Of a DNA stretch of 64,000 bases, positions 17,554 to 26,378 are shown one piece after another; positions within the stretch are counted from its first letter, which is position 1; every line of letters begins with the position of its first letter. The stretch covers positions 243,163 through 307,162 of the forward strand of contig JAAHFU020000007.1 in assembly GCA_010672825.2 (NCBI GenBank), written 5' to 3'. Under the pieces are notes generated by a model. It saw nothing but the letters and a program-made list of their open reading frames with translations, did not search any database and was not told the DNA's origin. The DNA comes from Leptolyngbya sp. SIO1E4 (GTDB lineage: Bacteria > Cyanobacteriota > Cyanobacteriia > Phormidesmidales > Phormidesmidaceae). A program made the translations under genes and the position numbers.

Positions 17554-18199
17554 GGAAACACTTTCAATTCAGGGGACTCAGCTCGCCCTATTACCCGAAA
17601 AAGCTGCTTACATTCCAGAGCTAGAAACCCTGTTAGTTTCGGATGTGCATCTAGGCAAAGCGGAAACCTTTCAGCACTTTGGCATTCCAGTGCCCAATCA
17701 GGTCAACGCAGCTACCCTAGCCCGTCTGAAGCGAGCCTGCGATCGCACCCAAGCTCGTCAACTCTTCATTTTGGGGGATCTGTTTCATAGCCAGGCTGGA
17801 CTGGTGGATGAAGTTATCGATGGCTGGCTGCAGTTTCTAAATGACACCCAGCTGACTGCCCACTTAATCTTGGGCAACCACGATCGCGCCCTGGTGAACG
17901 TCTTGTCCCAGCTGTCGCTTGCCTGCCACATCCAGCCGATTCAGCGACACACCTGGATTTTTAGCCATGAGCCTTTACCCACCGCTAACGGCATTAATGT
18001 CTGTGGACATATTCATCCCTGTGTTCGACTTGGCGGCAAGGGCGATCGCCTGCGCCTGCCTTGTTTTTATTGGGAACCGACGCTGCAGCGCCTCACACTT
18101 CCCTCCTTTGGAGAGTTTACTGGCGGTTACACCGTGGCCATGGGGCAGAATGCAACCGCCTATGCGATCGCTGAGAACACGGTGATTCCATTTTCTTGA
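17552..18199 (+). CDS. pdeM: Metallophosphoesterase, PdeM family
   Basis: 215-residue calcineurin-like phosphoesterase of the ligase-associated PdeM type. Metal-binding motifs are in order: D31-x-H33 (LLVSDVHLGKAETF), GD76 (ILGDLFHS), GNH110D (LILGNHDRA), SH139E and GHIHP (152-156). In other bacteria PdeM is linked to DNA ligase and a DEXH helicase in DNA-damage response; those partners are not nearby here. The start codon and the AAAGGG ribosome site are both supplied by the end of an RptA repeat. Confidence 0.88.
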   Translation: METLSIQGTQLALLPEKAAYIPELETLLVSDVHLGKAETFQHFGIPVPNQVNAATLARLKRACDRTQARQLFILGDLFHSQAGLVDEVIDGWLQFLNDTQLTAHLILGNHDRALVNVLSQLSLACHIQPIQRHTWIFSHEPLPTANGINVCGHIHPCVRLGGKGDRLRLPCFYWEPTLQRLTLPSFGEFTGGYTVAMGQNATAYAIAENTVIPFS

Positions 18200-18273
18200 G
18201 GGAGATGCAGAGGTAAGGGGATGGGGCGTATATCTGTTTTGAATGCTTTGAATGGTTTGAATCCTGAGTATCT

Positions 18274-18663
18274 TTACTCAAGCGTCCTTTCTGGCAGTAA
18301 GCCCTGTTCTTGCATGAGACTCAGCAGCCAGTTGGCCATGGTGGCTCGTCGGGTCAGACGGGGAATGAGTTCATCAACGCTGTAACCTTTGAAGCCTAAA
18401 TACCCTTTCAAGAGCTGCTTGTTTTCTTTAGGAATAGAACGCGTGAGCTGCACGGTGGCGGGGCGGCTGTCAATAAAGTTTGGCGGTGTAGGGTATTTCT
18501 CGACCCAGGCGGCTTCAACGGTGTCGGTGTTCCACTGGTCAGTGTCGGTGTCGTGGCGGTAGCCAAGGTGATGCCACACTAAGCGGTTTACAGTGCTATC
18601 GTCTAGCTTGTTATTCAGAATGTCCCAGATGGTGTCTGTGGTTAGGGGAGGTAAGTTTTCCAT
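18274..18663 (-). CDS. DUF1823 family protein
   Basis: 129-residue conserved cyanobacterial protein of unknown function. It contains LPPLTTDTIWDIL at the N-terminus, PNFIDSRPATVQLTRSIP in the middle and LGFKGYSVDELIPRLTRRA near the end, which match the DUF1823 family along its whole length. Soluble, no signal peptide. It is divergent from the HD phosphohydrolase gene with an 81-base spacer. Confidence 0.88.
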   Translation of the reverse strand: MENLPPLTTDTIWDILNNKLDDSTVNRLVWHHLGYRHDTDTDQWNTDTVEAAWVEKYPTPPNFIDSRPATVQLTRSIPKENKQLLKGYLGFKGYSVDELIPRLTRRATMANWLLSLMQEQGLLPERTLE

Positions 18664-18744
18664 CGTGCCAATCTGTCTATAAATGTTTAATGGGGATCAA
18701 TAAGCCTTTTGATCCTATCTTCATCCCTTGTACAAAAATTGCCC

Positions 18745-19317
18745 ATGACGACTGAAGACCTGATTGGCTGTCTCTCGTTTATTCAACAAGCCGAGAAGCT
18801 GAAAGATGTACTCCGAAGCGCCCATACGTCGAGTGGGCGTCAAGAGAGCACGGCTGAGCATACATGGCGGTTGTGCCTCATGGCGATGGTCTTTGAGCAA
18901 GAATTTGACGGCATCGACTTTGCCAAACTCTTAAAGGTTTGCATTATTCACGATTTGGGTGAAGCCATCAGCGGCGATATTCCAGCGATACATCAGCGGC
19001 CTGATCAAAACAAGTCTGCTCGGGAGCGGGCCGATCTGATTACCCTGTTGGCACCGCTGGATGAACGCCGTCGTCGTGAGTTTTTGGCCCTCTGGGACGA
19101 CTACGAGAACGTGTTGTCTCCCGAGGCCGCGATGGTGAAAGGCTTAGACAAGCTTGAAACACTCATTCAGCATAATCAGGGAAAAAATCCCTCCGGGTTT
19201 GACTATGTGTTCAATCTTTCCTACGGGCAACAATATACGTCCCAGCATTCTCTACTCGCGGCGATGCGCCAACTCATTGATGAAGACACCCGCAGGCATG
19301 CAGAAATGGGACACTGA
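18745..19317 (+). CDS. HD-domain phosphohydrolase, YfbR/HDDC2-like
   Basis: 190 residues from ATG 18745 (an in-frame TTG at 18709 would add 12). The HD metal site is H39 (TAEHTW), H69-D70 (IIHDLGEA) and a distal aspartate near residue 134 (GLDKLETLIQH). This arrangement matches the 5'-deoxyribonucleotidase group, which dephosphorylates deoxynucleoside monophosphates. The likely role is nucleotide pool control; substrate is inferred from family only. Confidence 0.82.
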   Translation: MTTEDLIGCLSFIQQAEKLKDVLRSAHTSSGRQESTAEHTWRLCLMAMVFEQEFDGIDFAKLLKVCIIHDLGEAISGDIPAIHQRPDQNKSARERADLITLLAPLDERRRREFLALWDDYENVLSPEAAMVKGLDKLETLIQHNQGKNPSGFDYVFNLSYGQQYTSQHSLLAAMRQLIDEDTRRHAEMGH

Positions 19318-19465
19318 CGATGCATTGTGCTGGAACCCTGACATTGGCTGGCTAAGCCAATCCTATGGTGCTGAGATCTTTAGGGTTTTCCTTGCAGAAT
19401 GTATCCATGCGGTTTAGGTTGATTTTGCCACGAACATCCAAATACCCTAAAACGAGGAGCCTCTC

Positions 19466-19885
19466 ATGGTAGAGCCCGGCAGAACGGTTAAAGTGCATTA
19501 CACGGGAACCCTGAGCGATGGATCAGTCTTTGATTCCTCGGAAGGAAAAGATCCCCTTGAGTTTCAGGTTGGCTCCGGTCAAGTGATTCCAGGCTTTGAC
19601 ACCGCTGTGCAGCAAATGGAGGTTGGGACTACCAAGAGTGTCACGATCCCAAGCGGTGAGGCCTATGGTGAGGTTCGAGAAGACATGATTGCGACTATTC
19701 CCCACGAGCAGTTGCCTGAGGATCTAAATCCTCAAGTGGGGCAGACCCTGCAGCTCAAGACACCCCAGGGCTCTTTGCCGGTGTGGGTGGTTGAAATCAA
19801 AGAGGACGGTGTGATGATTGATGGTAATCATCCCCTGGCTGGTCAGGATCTTACCTTCGAGCTGACGGTGATTGACGTTACCTAA
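19466..19885 (+). CDS. FKBP-type peptidyl-prolyl isomerase, SlyD-like
   Basis: 139-residue cytosolic folding helper. The FKBP domain is split by an IF/chaperone insert (about 70-120), as in Sly[19 protein letters not shown] at the start, [13 protein letters not shown] for the active site, and [15 protein letters not shown] closing the domain. The histidine-rich nickel-binding tail of enterobacterial SlyD is absent. GAGGAG precedes the ATG. A hairpin about 55 bases after the stop may end the transcript. Confidence 0.92.
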   Translation: MVEPGRTVKVHYTGTLSDGSVFDSSEGKDPLEFQVGSGQVIPGFDTAVQQMEVGTTKSVTIPSGEAYGEVREDMIATIPHEQLPEDLNPQVGQTLQLKTPQGSLPVWVVEIKEDGVMIDGNHPLAGQDLTFELTVIDVT

Positions 19886-19940
19886 ACTGACTAAGACTCC
19901 AGTCATTGATCTGATTTCAACAAAGCAGACAGTGCGCTTT

Positions 19941-19974
19941 GGGCGGTCTCTACACGTGTCTGGCGTGACCGCCC
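19941..19974 (+). terminator. Possible terminator after the FKBP gene
   Basis: GGGCGGTC and GACCGCCC form a perfect 8-bp stem with an 18-base loop. A weak T-run (TTTT) comes some 8 bases later rather than directly after the stem, so termination is only likely. Confidence 0.45.
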
Positions 19975-20030
19975 TAAAAGGGTTTTATCCAATAGAGCGC
20001 TTGCACAAATAAAAGAAGTCCCTCTCCTGT

Positions 20031-20102
20031 CTCCCAATTCTGATACTGCTGACGAAATGTTTTGCAATGCGTTGATTTCGCCAGCGGTATCACTCTTGGG
20101 GG
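20031..20102 (+). repeat. RptB MITE-like element, short deletion copy
   Basis: Consists almost only of the two RptB ends: CTCCCAATTCTGATACTGCT then GACGAAAT, and ATTTCGCCAGCGGTATCA then CTCTTGGG, separated by about 15 bases. It looks like an internal deletion derivative of the 184-base element. Confidence 0.75.
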
Positions 20103-20305
20103 ATTAAGGGAGCCAACTCTTTACACGATCGCTCCAGCTGGAGAAAACGATACTCAGTTGACAATGCGGGATGAAATTGATGTGTCGGGCAGAGGGGCCA
20201 AAATCTTCGGCTTTTTATTCAAGGGCATGTTCAAGAAAGGATGCGATCGCGACCTATTGTCTCTCAAAGTCTATTTACAGCGTTTCTCACTCTGATGAAG
20301 TACTC

Positions 20306-20373
20306 GCCTTAGACCCCAAACCCCAGACCCTATTGCGACCAGGATGTACCTGACTCAGCTGAAAAAGGCTGTA
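20306..20373 (+). repeat. RptA dispersed repeat, partial copy
   Basis: Keeps the right two thirds of the element: TTAGACCCCAAACCCCAGAC, GCGACCAGGATGTACCTGAC and CAGCTGAAAAAGGCTGTA. The left leader unit is missing. Confidence 0.7.
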
Positions 20374-20479
20374 GAACAGACTTCAAAGTACAAACAGCCT
20401 GCCTGCAATAAAGCCTTGCCAGTCAAAGCCATGGGGAGTCAAAGCCATGGGGAGAAAAGGCTGCTCACTGTGCAAGCAT

Positions 20480-21238
20480 CTAGGCGCAAAACTGTCCCCA
20501 ATATTGCTGCAGAGCCTCCTGGGCGGCAACTGCATCTACGGCATCGTCTCCTAACCAAACCATGTGTTTCAAAAAGTGACAGACGGCTTGGGCTTGAGCC
20601 TCATTCAACAAGCCGAAGCGCTGCTGTTGCCAGTCCTCTAATCCTGGATAGCTGAGGAAGCTGTAGACAGTCGAGCCCGCAGTGTTTGAGTAGGTATCGT
20701 CGTAGTGTTTCAACATCCAAATCATGTAAGCCGGGATGTAGTATCGAAACCCCTTTGGATCGACAAAGCTCAGAATTTCGTAGAACTCGGCGATCCATTC
20801 ATCGGGGACTTCCCACCAATGGGTATCGGTATCTAGGAGGCGAGCCTGGGCCTCTTCTTCAGCACTGCCGTAATCGTCAATGACACGGGCCTGGTGCAGA
20901 GAGACTCCATCCTCCCGTAGAACGTCAGCAAACGCATCTGTGATCCGCTGAATCAGTAATGTTCTGTGGGCTGCTTCCTGCTCGTCTAAGGTTTGCCATG
21001 CTGGGGGGCGCCGCTCAGCTGGGGTGGGGGGCCGCACATCCTTTACCCAATCAGGCTCACAGGCCCCCAGGTTGCGGAAATTTCGCTGGGCCTCCTTGAG
21101 CGAAACTCGATTAGAACTCCAATTCCATTCATCAGGAGCATCTTCCCAAAAACACACGGGGCAAATTTCCCAGGTTCCAGGAGGTGGCTGGATCAGCGTT
21201 TGATAGCCACAACAGAGGCATGAATACTGCTTCGCCAT
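20480..21238 (-). CDS. CPCC-domain plus DUF6714-like fusion protein
   Basis: 252 residues with two parts. Residues 5-65 form a cysteine-rich CPCC-type domain (CLCCGYQTL, CPVCFWEDAPDEW, VSLKEAQRNFRNLGACEPDW), likely zinc binding. Residues about 90-245 resemble DUF6714 (WWEVPDEWIAEFYEILSFVD, GFRYYIPAYMIWML). Both domains are known mostly as separate small proteins, and CPCC proteins occur around polymorphic toxins and immunity genes. The fusion looks intact and no frameshift is seen. Function unknown. Confidence 0.75.
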   Translation of the reverse strand: MAKQYSCLCCGYQTLIQPPPGTWEICPVCFWEDAPDEWNWSSNRVSLKEAQRNFRNLGACEPDWVKDVRPPTPAERRPPAWQTLDEQEAAHRTLLIQRITDAFADVLREDGVSLHQARVIDDYGSAEEEAQARLLDTDTHWWEVPDEWIAEFYEILSFVDPKGFRYYIPAYMIWMLKHYDDTYSNTAGSTVYSFLSYPGLEDWQQQRFGLLNEAQAQAVCHFLKHMVWLGDDAVDAVAAQEALQQYWGQFCA

Positions 21239-21336
21239 GCTTATGGGATGAAGGTCAATATGATGCCACTGACCTCACGCCAAACATCCAGTTTTCCGGA
21301 GGATACACCGCTGACCTATGGTTGCAGGAGCCACCA

Positions 21337-22701
21337 TTAGAGATCCAGAACGAGGCTTGAGGTGCGCGGTTTAGACACACAAATCAACACCGAGCCTTCA
21401 TCTGGCGTACCGATTGGGGGTTCCTCATAGGTCACTTCCCCCGCCTCCAAACGACACATACAGGTGAGGCAAATTCCAGCTCGACAGCTAAAAGCGGGCT
21501 CTAGCCCCTGTTCTTCGGCAAATTCTAGTAATGTGCCGTCACCTGCTGACCAGGTTGCTGTTTTGCCAGACTGGGCAAACACAATTTCAGCCGTCTCCAC
21601 AGTGCCGTCTGTTGCCGCTGTTGCCGTCCCCGTTGTGGTTGCTTTAGGGCGAGGTTTGGCAAACGACTCAAACCGAACCTGACCCTCTGGCACGCCCCAT
21701 GCTGCTAAGCCACTGCGCAAGGACTCCATAAAGCTGGGGGAACCACACAAAAAATATTCCGCATCGGTGACGCTGTAGCGCTGCTGGAGGTTGGGGGCTA
21801 CCAGCGATTTGACGAGGTCAATATCAACATAGCCCGTGCTGTGATAGGCCCCCTCATCTTCTGGGCGGGGGCGACTATAGCGATAGTGGACGTGGAAATT
21901 GGGAGTGTCCGGGGCGATCGCGAGCACCGCTTCTCGAAAAGCATGAAAACTGCCATCGCGGGCCCCATGTAGAAACCAGACGGAACGATTGGGGTGAATG
22001 GCGATCGCGGCCTTAGCCATAGTGATCATAGGGGTAATCCCGACGCCGTTGCTAATGAACACTGCTGGACGATCGTGCGTCACATCCAGCACGAACTTGC
22101 CTGCTGGAGGCTTGGCCGGAATCACCGAACCCACCTGAATATGGTCGTGCATAAAATTAGAAGCAATCCCAGGGGGCAAATCTTTGCCTTTGGGGGCTCC
22201 TTCCCGCTTAATCGAGAGGCGGTAATAATCAGGCGTCTCTGCATACTCTGACAATGAATAGGTGCGAATCACCGGTCGCGCCTGTTCGGGAATATCAAGC
22301 TGGATGGTGAGAAACTGGCCGGGTGTAAAACCGGGAATCGGCTGGCCGTCCTGCGGTTCAAGGTAAAAAGACGTGATTTCTCGGCTCTCAGGAACCTTAC
22401 GCACCACTACAAAGTTGCGCCAGCCCGCCCAGCCTGCTGAGAGCGGGGTGGAGTCTGTGACCGGCTTGGGCAGCGGGGGCGTTTTCAGGGGGGCAGGCTT
22501 AACGGCAACGCCGCCAAAAACGACCCCCACGCCAGCTCCTGCCAAGGCTGCATACGCACTCAGCTTATGAATCAGACGCCCTTCCAACTGCGTCAGACCC
22601 AAGACCCCCCCAGTCACGATGGTGACCGATGATGCCCCCATGAGGGCAGCCGTAGCACTGCGGGCTAAGGGATTGTGGATGCGTTCGAGGATGTCGGCCA
22701 T
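21337..22701 (-). CDS. Membrane-anchored ferredoxin reductase with C-terminal 2Fe-2S domain
   Basis: 454 residues. The N-terminal 70 residues contain two hydrophobic helices. Residues about 90-345 form an FNR-type flavin/NAD(P)H module: RTYSLSEY binds FAD, GVGITPMITMAKAA binds NAD(P)H, and the end YFLCGSPSFMESL fits the hybrid-cluster/flavohaemoglobin reductase group. After an alanine/threonine linker a plant-type 2Fe-2S ferredoxin follows with C-x4-C-x2-C (CRAGICLTC) and a distal cysteine in LICVSKP. It probably carries electrons from NAD(P)H to a membrane or soluble acceptor. The acceptor is unknown; no hybrid-cluster protein gene lies nearby. Confidence 0.86.
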   Translation of the reverse strand: MADILERIHNPLARSATAALMGASSVTIVTGGVLGLTQLEGRLIHKLSAYAALAGAGVGVVFGGVAVKPAPLKTPPLPKPVTDSTPLSAGWAGWRNFVVVRKVPESREITSFYLEPQDGQPIPGFTPGQFLTIQLDIPEQARPVIRTYSLSEYAETPDYYRLSIKREGAPKGKDLPPGIASNFMHDHIQVGSVIPAKPPAGKFVLDVTHDRPAVFISNGVGITPMITMAKAAIAIHPNRSVWFLHGARDGSFHAFREAVLAIAPDTPNFHVHYRYSRPRPEDEGAYHSTGYVDIDLVKSLVAPNLQQRYSVTDAEYFLCGSPSFMESLRSGLAAWGVPEGQVRFESFAKPRPKATTTGTATAATDGTVETAEIVFAQSGKTATWSAGDGTLLEFAEEQGLEPAFSCRAGICLTCMCRLEAGEVTYEEPPIGTPDEGSVLICVSKPRTSSLVLDL

Positions 22702-23018
22702 CGGAGAATTTTCCTTGATGTCAGGGGGGTGAAAATAATGTAGTCATAGGATACTGAATTGCCAAAAAATGGGGACACAGCTGAAGAGATTGCTAGATCC
22801 CTGAGTTTACTCAACCTTGCTCAAAAAGCTTGCCTAAAGTCTCTACATCTGTAGATTAAAGATGCGTTTTTATCTTGTCTGCCTGAAAAAGTCGTCTCTT
22901 GATAGCCCGACTCAACATACCAAGAATTTTCAATACAGTGTGCTTAAACACCCTAAGAATACTGAATATCAATAACCGTTCAGTATGATAAACCTCAGGA
23001 CTGTCTTGATTACTGCCT
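22702..23018. other. Divergent spacer between reductase and AAA pair
   Basis: 317 bases, AT-rich in 22850-22990. No repeat or hairpin of note and no gene. It should contain the promoters of both flanking divergent genes; CAGTATGATAAACC near 22982 is a possible -10 region for the AAA pair. Confidence 0.4.
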
Positions 23019-24380
23019 ATGCAATCTGACGAGGCCCTCGCCATTCTGGATCAGCTCCTCCCCAATCACCCGCTGAATAATTTGCAAGAAACGGTCTTCA
23101 GCCAGGTATGGGAAGGGAAAACCTACGCCGAAATTGCGGATGCTTGTGGCTATGAACACAACTACATTCGCGATGTGGGGTTTCGGCTCTGGCAGATATT
23201 ATCAGAAGCGCTGGGTCAAAAAGTCTCTAAAAGCAATATTAGGGCGTTGCTAGGGCGCTATGCCCGCACCCATCAGCCACGAACTGCTGTTGAGAATTAT
23301 GAGGCCCCTCCAGGGTCGCTGCCCCTAGAACTAGAATTTCCGAACGGGCCGGTGCCGTTACATTCGCGGCTGTATATCGAGCGGCCCCCCATTGAAGCCC
23401 AAACATTTGCAGATGTCCTTAAACCCGGTAGCCTGATTCGCCTCAAGGCACCGCGTCAAATGGGAAAAACGTCTCTTTTACGGCGCATTTTGGTCTACGG
23501 TCAAAAGCGTCAGTTACACTCTGTCATGCTCAGCTTCCACCGGGCCGATCGCGCTATCTATCGCAGCTTGGATCATTTTCTCCGCTGGTTTTGTGCCAAC
23601 ATCAGCTATCAATTAGGGCTTGAGGTCAAACTAAATACTTATTGGAATGCCGATATTGGCAGTAAAGTGAGCTGCTCTGCTTATCTCGAAGACTATGTCC
23701 TAAATCAAATCGAGGGAGATTTGGTCATTGCCCTTGACGAACTCAATGAGCTATTCCAATATCCTGAAATTTCTTCAGAGTTTTTGCCGTTGCTGCGTTC
23801 CTGGTATGAAGATGCCCGTGAGTTTGAGAGTTGGGGACGAATTCGCTGGGTGCTAGCCCACGCCACTGATGTGTACGTTCCGCTGCAGCTCAATCAGTCT
23901 CCATTTAATGTGGGGCTTGCTATTAAGCTGCCGTCCTTTTCTCTTAAACAAGTCCAGGAATTGGCCCGGCGCCATTGCCTGACCTGGGTTGAGGGCAATG
24001 CAGGCATGGAAAAGCTGCTGTCGTTGCTCCATATGGTGAGCTGTCGTCCAGGGCTGATCCGTCTGGCTTTATACGCGCTAGCGCGGGATGGCATTAGTCT
24101 AGAACAGCTGACTGAAGAAGCCCCCACCCAGTCAGGCATTTACAGTGACCATCTGCGAGAATTACTGGCGGCGCTGCATCCTCACCCAGATCTGCAGACT
24201 GCCTTTTCGACGGTCATCAGTACCTCTGACCCGGTCACCCTAGACCCAATTACGGCTTACCGCTTAGAAAGTTTAGGGCTCATTAGCCTGACTAAAAACC
24301 AGGCCACCCCAACGTGCGAACTGTATCGCCAATATTTTCTCGATTTTTTACCCATAAGACAGCCCGAGACCTATGTATGA
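23019..24380 (+). CDS. HTH plus AAA-like (STAND-type) ATPase, first of a pair
   Basis: 453 residues. The N-terminal 80 residues match the vMAP-type helix-turn-helix found in cyanobacterial vWA-MoxR-associated proteins (FSQVWEGKTYAEIADACGY, GFRLWQIL). The AAA-like ATPase (AAA_35 type) follows: Walker A PRQMGKTS (145-152), Walker B LVIALDE (235-241), and a C-terminal winged-helix segment (LESLGLISL). Its stop overlaps the next gene by eight bases, implying coupled translation. In related proteins this ATPase is fused to sensor or repeat domains; here it ends without one. I infer a signalling or conflict-system role. Confidence 0.78.
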   Translation: MQSDEALAILDQLLPNHPLNNLQETVFSQVWEGKTYAEIADACGYEHNYIRDVGFRLWQILSEALGQKVSKSNIRALLGRYARTHQPRTAVENYEAPPGSLPLELEFPNGPVPLHSRLYIERPPIEAQTFADVLKPGSLIRLKAPRQMGKTSLLRRILVYGQKRQLHSVMLSFHRADRAIYRSLDHFLRWFCANISYQLGLEVKLNTYWNADIGSKVSCSAYLEDYVLNQIEGDLVIALDELNELFQYPEISSEFLPLLRSWYEDAREFESWGRIRWVLAHATDVYVPLQLNQSPFNVGLAIKLPSFSLKQVQELARRHCLTWVEGNAGMEKLLSLLHMVSCRPGLIRLALYALARDGISLEQLTEEAPTQSGIYSDHLRELLAALHPHPDLQTAFSTVISTSDPVTLDPITAYRLESLGLISLTKNQATPTCELYRQYFLDFLPIRQPETYV

Positions 24381-25803
24381 GTATTGCGTCGGGGGCAGTC
24401 TGGCGATAGATGACCCGACCTACATTGAACGCAGTGCTGATGACACGCTCTACACGTCGCTTTTGAGAGGAGAGGTTTGCTACGTGCTAACTTCCCGACA
24501 GATGGGCAAGTCCAGTCTGCGGCTGCGTACTCGGCATCGATTGGAAAGGGCCAAGCAAGGGCGGTGTGCATCTATTGATCTGACTCGCATTGGTAGTCAG
24601 CAGCTCAGCCTAGAGCAGTGGTATCAAGGGTTAGCCTTTGAGCTGCAGCGAAAATTTGGCTTGCCCAACCCAGTACACTTGCCAACCTGGTGGCACACTC
24701 TGGGCACCTTATCACCCGTGCAAAAGCTGAGTCAGTTTATTGAAACGGTGCTGCTAACAGGGCAATCGGAGGAGCCGCTATTCATTTTTTTGGATGAAAT
24801 TGACAGCGTTAAGGGGCTGAGCTTCTCGGTCAGTGACTTTTTTGGGCTGGTGCGGTTTTGCTACAACGAGCGGGCCGAAAACCCCGCTTATCGGCGTTTG
24901 ACTTGGGCGCTGTTTGGGGTGGCAACGCCCCATGACTTGGTGGCAAATGCTCAGCAGGCGCCGTTTAACATTGGTACGGCCATTCAGCTCTCTGGCTTCT
25001 CGTGGACGGAAGCTGCGCCTTTAGCGATCGGACTGTCTGGATGCGCGCAACAGCCGGAGCAGCTACTCACAGAAGTCCTGCGGTGGACAGGGGGGCAGCC
25101 GTTTTTAACCCAGAAACTTTGTGGTTTACTGCGGCGAGAGTGTGAGCATGATCGGATCGCGACTGGAGCAGAAGCCTCTGTGGTGGAGAGAGTTGTCCGA
25201 TCGCACCTGATCCATCATTGGGAAGCTCAAGATGAACCTGAACATCTGCGCACCATTCGCGATCGCATCCTCGCAGACGAAACCCGTTCTGGTCGTCTGC
25301 TCAGTCTGCACCAGCGTCTCCTGACCCACGACAGCATTAAACCTGATGGCAGTAATGACCAGGCGGATCTAAAGCTTTCGGGGATTGCGATCGAACGTAA
25401 CTGCGAATTGCGAGTAACAAATGCGATTTATGCCGCCGTCTTTAATACCGATTGGGTTAATCAGTGCCTTTCCCGACAGCGCCCCTATGCGGCGATGCTC
25501 AATGCCTGGGTTTCCTCCAACTATCAAGATGATTCGCGCCTGCTGATGGGCCAAGCTTTGCAAGAAGCCATACACTGGGCTGCCGACAAAAGCCTCAGCG
25601 ATCTGGACTACCGCTTTTTATCGGCCAGTCAAGAATGGGATGCCAAAATGGTGCGCATGGAACTAGAGGCTCAAGAAAAAGCTAATCGCATGCTGGCCAA
25701 AGCCCAGAAAAAAGCGAATCAAATGATTGGGTTGGGCTACCTCAGTTTGACTGCCTGCCTAGTGATTTCAGCAATCGCGCTGCTGATCAGTTTTCTTCGG
25801 TAA
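24373..25803 (+). CDS. AAA-like (STAND-type) ATPase with C-terminal coiled coil and membrane anchor
   Basis: 476 residues. Starts with VGGSLAIDDPTYIERSADDT, the standard entry of AAA_35 proteins. Walker A SRQMGKSS (41-48) and Walker B LFIFLDEID (136-144) are intact, with a sensor-like GVATPHDL. Residues about 415-450 are a charged coiled coil (EAQEKANRMLAKAQKKANQM) and 452-475 a membrane helix. In many cyanobacterial proteins this ATPase plus coiled coil precedes WD40 repeats; here the WD40 part is absent and a membrane anchor ends the chain. Overlap with the upstream HTH-ATPase suggests that the two products act together. Confidence 0.8.
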   Translation: MYEYCVGGSLAIDDPTYIERSADDTLYTSLLRGEVCYVLTSRQMGKSSLRLRTRHRLERAKQGRCASIDLTRIGSQQLSLEQWYQGLAFELQRKFGLPNPVHLPTWWHTLGTLSPVQKLSQFIETVLLTGQSEEPLFIFLDEIDSVKGLSFSVSDFFGLVRFCYNERAENPAYRRLTWALFGVATPHDLVANAQQAPFNIGTAIQLSGFSWTEAAPLAIGLSGCAQQPEQLLTEVLRWTGGQPFLTQKLCGLLRRECEHDRIATGAEASVVERVVRSHLIHHWEAQDEPEHLRTIRDRILADETRSGRLLSLHQRLLTHDSIKPDGSNDQADLKLSGIAIERNCELRVTNAIYAAVFNTDWVNQCLSRQRPYAAMLNAWVSSNYQDDSRLLMGQALQEAIHWAADKSLSDLDYRFLSASQEWDAKMVRMELEAQEKANRMLAKAQKKANQMIGLGYLSLTACLVISAIALLISFLR

Positions 25804-26150
25804 GATCTGTATTCCGTCCCCGTTTTATCTTTGAGCGGCAGGTAGACACGAAGCCAGTCATCGTCAGCGAAGTGTAGATTTTCCACATTCCTATCCACCC
25901 ATCCACCCATCCACCCATCCACCCATCCTCTCCCTCTGCAAAAAAGTTTCTAGGGTCATTGTGAGCCTCCCATCCCAAACCCAGAGGCTGAACTCATCTG
26001 TATCTATCTGTCGAGGAAATAGATACGATGCTACAAGGGGTGCTTCCTCTCGGTGAAGCAGGCGGGGCAGCCGCATTGATGGCTGACTTGCACGCTGATG
26101 GGGAGCAGCGCAAACCTGTGATTCCCTGCGATCGCTCACCGGAGATAGCT
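25804..26150. other. Spacer with octamer tandem repeat
   Basis: 347 bases after the AAA pair. It holds the ATCCACCC repeat and a plus-strand open frame (from 26028) that I read as untranslated leader of the gene at 26151. Confidence 0.4.
25893..25928 (+). repeat. Short tandem repeat, ATCCACCC x 4
   Basis: Four perfect direct copies of the octamer ATCCACCC followed by ATCC. It is too short and without spacers, so not CRISPR. Slippage-prone and probably variable between strains. Confidence 0.9.
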
Positions 26151-26378
26151 ATGGATTTATGCAAGTTTGATCTCAAGGTTGTGCCTGGTTACGAACCGTG
26201 GCTAGAGGAACAGATTCGACAGCTCAGTATTCAGGCACTACAGGCGAATACTCTGACCTGCAACACCTGTGGAGAAGTGGCCGGCACCTACATCATTGAA
26301 TATGACGGACAAACTTTTCGTTTGCCAGGCGAGGAAACCTATACGTTTCTTAGCTTCATCGTGGGCAGTGGTGGATAG
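26151..26378 (+). CDS. Small hypothetical protein with a CxxC pair
   Basis: 75 residues from ATG 26151, chosen because GGAG lies seven bases upstream; a longer frame from 26028 has no ribosome site. LTCNTCGEVAGTYIIEYDGQ gives one CxxC pair followed by a beta-rich segment, and the end is glycine-rich. A metal site would need partner residues outside this pair or a dimer. It is 347 bases after the AAA pair. I do not recognise the family. Confidence 0.5.
   Translation: MDLCKFDLKVVPGYEPWLEEQIRQLSIQALQANTLTCNTCGEVAGTYIIEYDGQTFRLPGEETYTFLSFIVGSGG

Larger units (their letters stand above)
19886..20479. other. Intergenic repeat cluster
   Basis: 594 bases holding a hairpin, an RptB internal-deletion copy and a partial RptA copy, listed separately. 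The 20400-20460 stretch contains a short direct repeat (AGCCATGGGGAGTCAAAGCCATGGGGAG). No gene is supported. Confidence 0.6.

Noticed and set aside
25893..25928. Possible CRISPR array
   Set aside because: The 8-base units are contiguous with no spacers; a simple tandem repeat. No other CRISPR-like pattern was found.
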